From assembly GCF_014654365.1 (NCBI RefSeq), contig NZ_BNAY01000001.1:1693849-1757848 (forward strand): a stretch of 64,000 nucleotides of DNA, read 5' to 3'. This DNA is from Amycolatopsis oliviviridis (GTDB taxonomy: Bacteria > Actinomycetota > Actinomycetes > Mycobacteriales > Pseudonocardiaceae). The notes beneath the pieces were generated by a model. The model worked only from the letters and a program-made list of their open reading frames with translations, was not told where the DNA came from and searched no databases. This document shows positions 62,869 to 64,000 of the stretch, one piece after another. The position numbers and the translations under genes were made by a program. Within the stretch, counting starts at the first letter, position 1, and every line of letters starts with the position of its first letter.

Positions 62869-63234
62869 TTCCTCTCACCTCCTCCCACGAACTCGAACAG
62901 GTGATCGACCCAGGTCGTCAGTGCTCCGGATCAACGTTCTTTCCAGCGTTTTCCTTACTTTCTCCAACCGCGCGCCGAACTCGCGGTGTGCCTCGTTTCG
63001 AGGGAACTTCCCTCACGAGAAAGCCGATTCAGGGCCGGACGATCGGGCAATACACCTCGCCGAAAGCACGGCCCGGCACAAAGCCTCCGTTAAGAAATTC
63101 AGGGGAACTGGCCATCGCCCAAGACCGTGGCCCCGTGTCGTCCGTCTGATCACAGGTGTCGTCCGTCTGATCACAAGTGTCGTCCCTCCAGACACACAGG
63201 ACGGCCACCGCACGGCCCCATTGCCCGCACGCCA
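62869..63234. promoter_or_regulatory. Upstream region of the giant gene, with border repeat
   Basis: This 366-nt stretch has no supported gene. Next to the giant gene is its strong RBS, and the promoter presumably lies within about 62900-63130. The part near the permease 3' end holds the tandem repeat at 63135-63185. Confidence 0.5.
63135..63185. repeat. Tandem repeat GTGTCGTCCGTCTGATCAC, right border of the T7SS block
   Basis: Two and a half copies of a 24-bp unit. Its reverse complement matches the left border repeat at 19011-19061 with only a few mismatches over about 50 bases. It is about 50 nt past the minus-strand permease stop, a terminator-like position. Confidence 0.8.
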
Positions 63235-63235
63235 T

Positions 63236-64000
63236 CTAGCCGAACACGGCCTGAATGGGGCCCAGCGCGAAGTAGACCGCGAACATGGCCGCGATGGCCC
63301 ACATCAGCGGGTGGATGCCCTTCGCCTTGCCGGAGACCGCGCGAAGCACGACGTAGCTGACGAAACCGGCGCCGATGCCGTTCGCGATCGAGTAGGTGAA
63401 CGGCATGACCACGATGGTCAGGAACGCGGGCAGCGCGATGGTGAAGTCGGAGAAGTCGATCTCCTTGACCTGGCTCATCATCAGCGCGCCGACGACGACC
63501 AGCGCCGGGGCGGCGGCCTCGACCGGGACGACCTGGTAGAGCGGGGTCAGGAACATCGCGGCGATGAACAGCACGCCGGTGACGACGTTCGCGAGCCCGG
63601 TCCTGGCGCCCTCGGCGATCCCGGACGCGGACTCGACGAACACGGTGTTCGAACTCGACGACGCGAACCCACCCGCCACCGCCGCCGTGCCGTCCACGAA
63701 CAGGGCCTTCCCGACATTCGGCAGCTTGCCGTCCTCCGGGAGGAGGCCGCCCTCCTTGGCCAGTCCGGTCATCGAGCCCATGGTGTCGAAGAAGTCCGCC
63801 AGCACCAGCGTGAACACCAGCAGCACGACGGTGATGATCGGCAACCGCGTCCAGGCGCCGAAGGAGACCTCACCGACCAGCGACAGGTCCGGCAGGCCGA
63901 CGACCTGATCCGGCAGCGCCGGGTAGCCGAGGTTCCAGCCCAGCGGGTTGACCCCCTTCGACGGTCCGACCTTGGTGATCGCCTCGACGACGATCGCCAG
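63236..64000 (-). CDS. NCS2-family purine permease (AzgA/PbuG type), C-terminal part
   Basis: The frame is open through the right edge, so the N-terminus is missing; the TTG at 63844 is internal. About 254 residues are visible, with at least five hydrophobic segments. The family signature LVLADFFDTMGSMTGLAKEG, then SSNTVFVESASGIAEGARTG, marks the AzgA-like subgroup, which imports hypoxanthine, guanine or adenine by proton symport. Xanthine/uracil members lack this FFDT-G-S/T wording. No purine gene is adjacent within the window. Confidence 0.9.
   Translation of the reverse strand: MAIVVEAITKVGPSKGVNPLGWNLGYPALPDQVVGLPDLSLVGEVSFGAWTRLPIITVVLLVFTLVLADFFDTMGSMTGLAKEGGLLPEDGKLPNVGKALFVDGTAAVAGGFASSSSNTVFVESASGIAEGARTGLANVVTGVLFIAAMFLTPLYQVVPVEAAAPALVVVGALMMSQVKEIDFSDFTIALPAFLTIVVMPFTYSIANGIGAGFVSYVVLRAVSGKAKGIHPLMWAIAAMFAVYFALGPIQAVFG

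Noticed and set aside
1..64000. CRISPR arrays, rRNA, tRNA, insertion sequences
   Set aside because: I looked for regularly spaced repeats, transposase motifs, tRNA T-loops and rRNA-like stretches and found none. The tandem repeats at 19011 and 63135 lack unique spacers of CRISPR size.

Overview
The window is high-GC actinobacterial DNA with strong third-position GC bias, several GTG/TTG starts and Shine-Dalgarno sites. An SsgA-like sporulation/division protein, a SARP regulator, a ShbA-like sigma factor, an actinobacterial-type type VII secretion system (T7SS) and very large T7SS-linked proteins all point to a filamentous Pseudonocardiaceae-type actinomycete. Amycolatopsis is the most likely genus, but this is inferred from gene content and not proven.

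Left part (1-19 kb): the 3' end of a polyprenyl (GGPP-type) synthase, a 37-codon ORF, and eccC, the T7SS motor ATPase. Next come an intergenic stretch rich in palindromes, an SsgA-like protein, two small membrane/hypothetical genes, an atypical LuxR regulator, a hypothetical gene, a CAP-domain protein, a ROK regulator, a two-gene unit (WXG100-like protein plus WXG/lytic transglycosylase fusion), a LysR regulator, an ECF sigma factor, an AnsP-type amino-acid permease and a SARP regulator preceded by a 19-codon translationally coupled leader ORF.

Central part (19-29 kb, minus strand): a compact operon-like T7SS cluster. In transcription order it holds eccD, eccB, two WXG100-size proteins, a 143-aa WXG-like protein, a 783-aa Ala-rich repeat protein, a 536-aa WXG/PPE-like protein, a YbaB/EbfC-like protein, a further WXG100-like protein and a T7SS-associated protein. 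EccC lies about 15 kb away, and neither eccE nor mycP is visible.

Right part (29-63 kb): two large genes point toward each other and encode proteins with homologous N-termini (WXG-like helical domain, hydrophobic segment, Gly-rich segment). The smaller (1711 aa) contains an internally duplicated cassette of about 393 residues that includes a 176-bp perfect DNA repeat. The larger is a single uninterrupted 9264-codon ORF (27.8 kb, 43% of the window). It has beta-rich repeats, a coiled coil, six copies of a roughly 140-residue module centred on one conserved Cys (matching what I know as the 'lonely Cys' domain), blocks of helical repeats, and a C-terminus that reads like a SET-domain lysine methyltransferase. 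My model is that both are exported by, or act with, the neighbouring T7SS, and that the giant displays or delivers a C-terminal SET-like effector. Between their 3' ends is a small relic of a third paralogue. The window ends inside an NCS2 purine permease gene.

Several families of intergenic palindromes occur. One family sits at both borders of the 19-63 kb T7SS/giant-gene block in inverted orientation.
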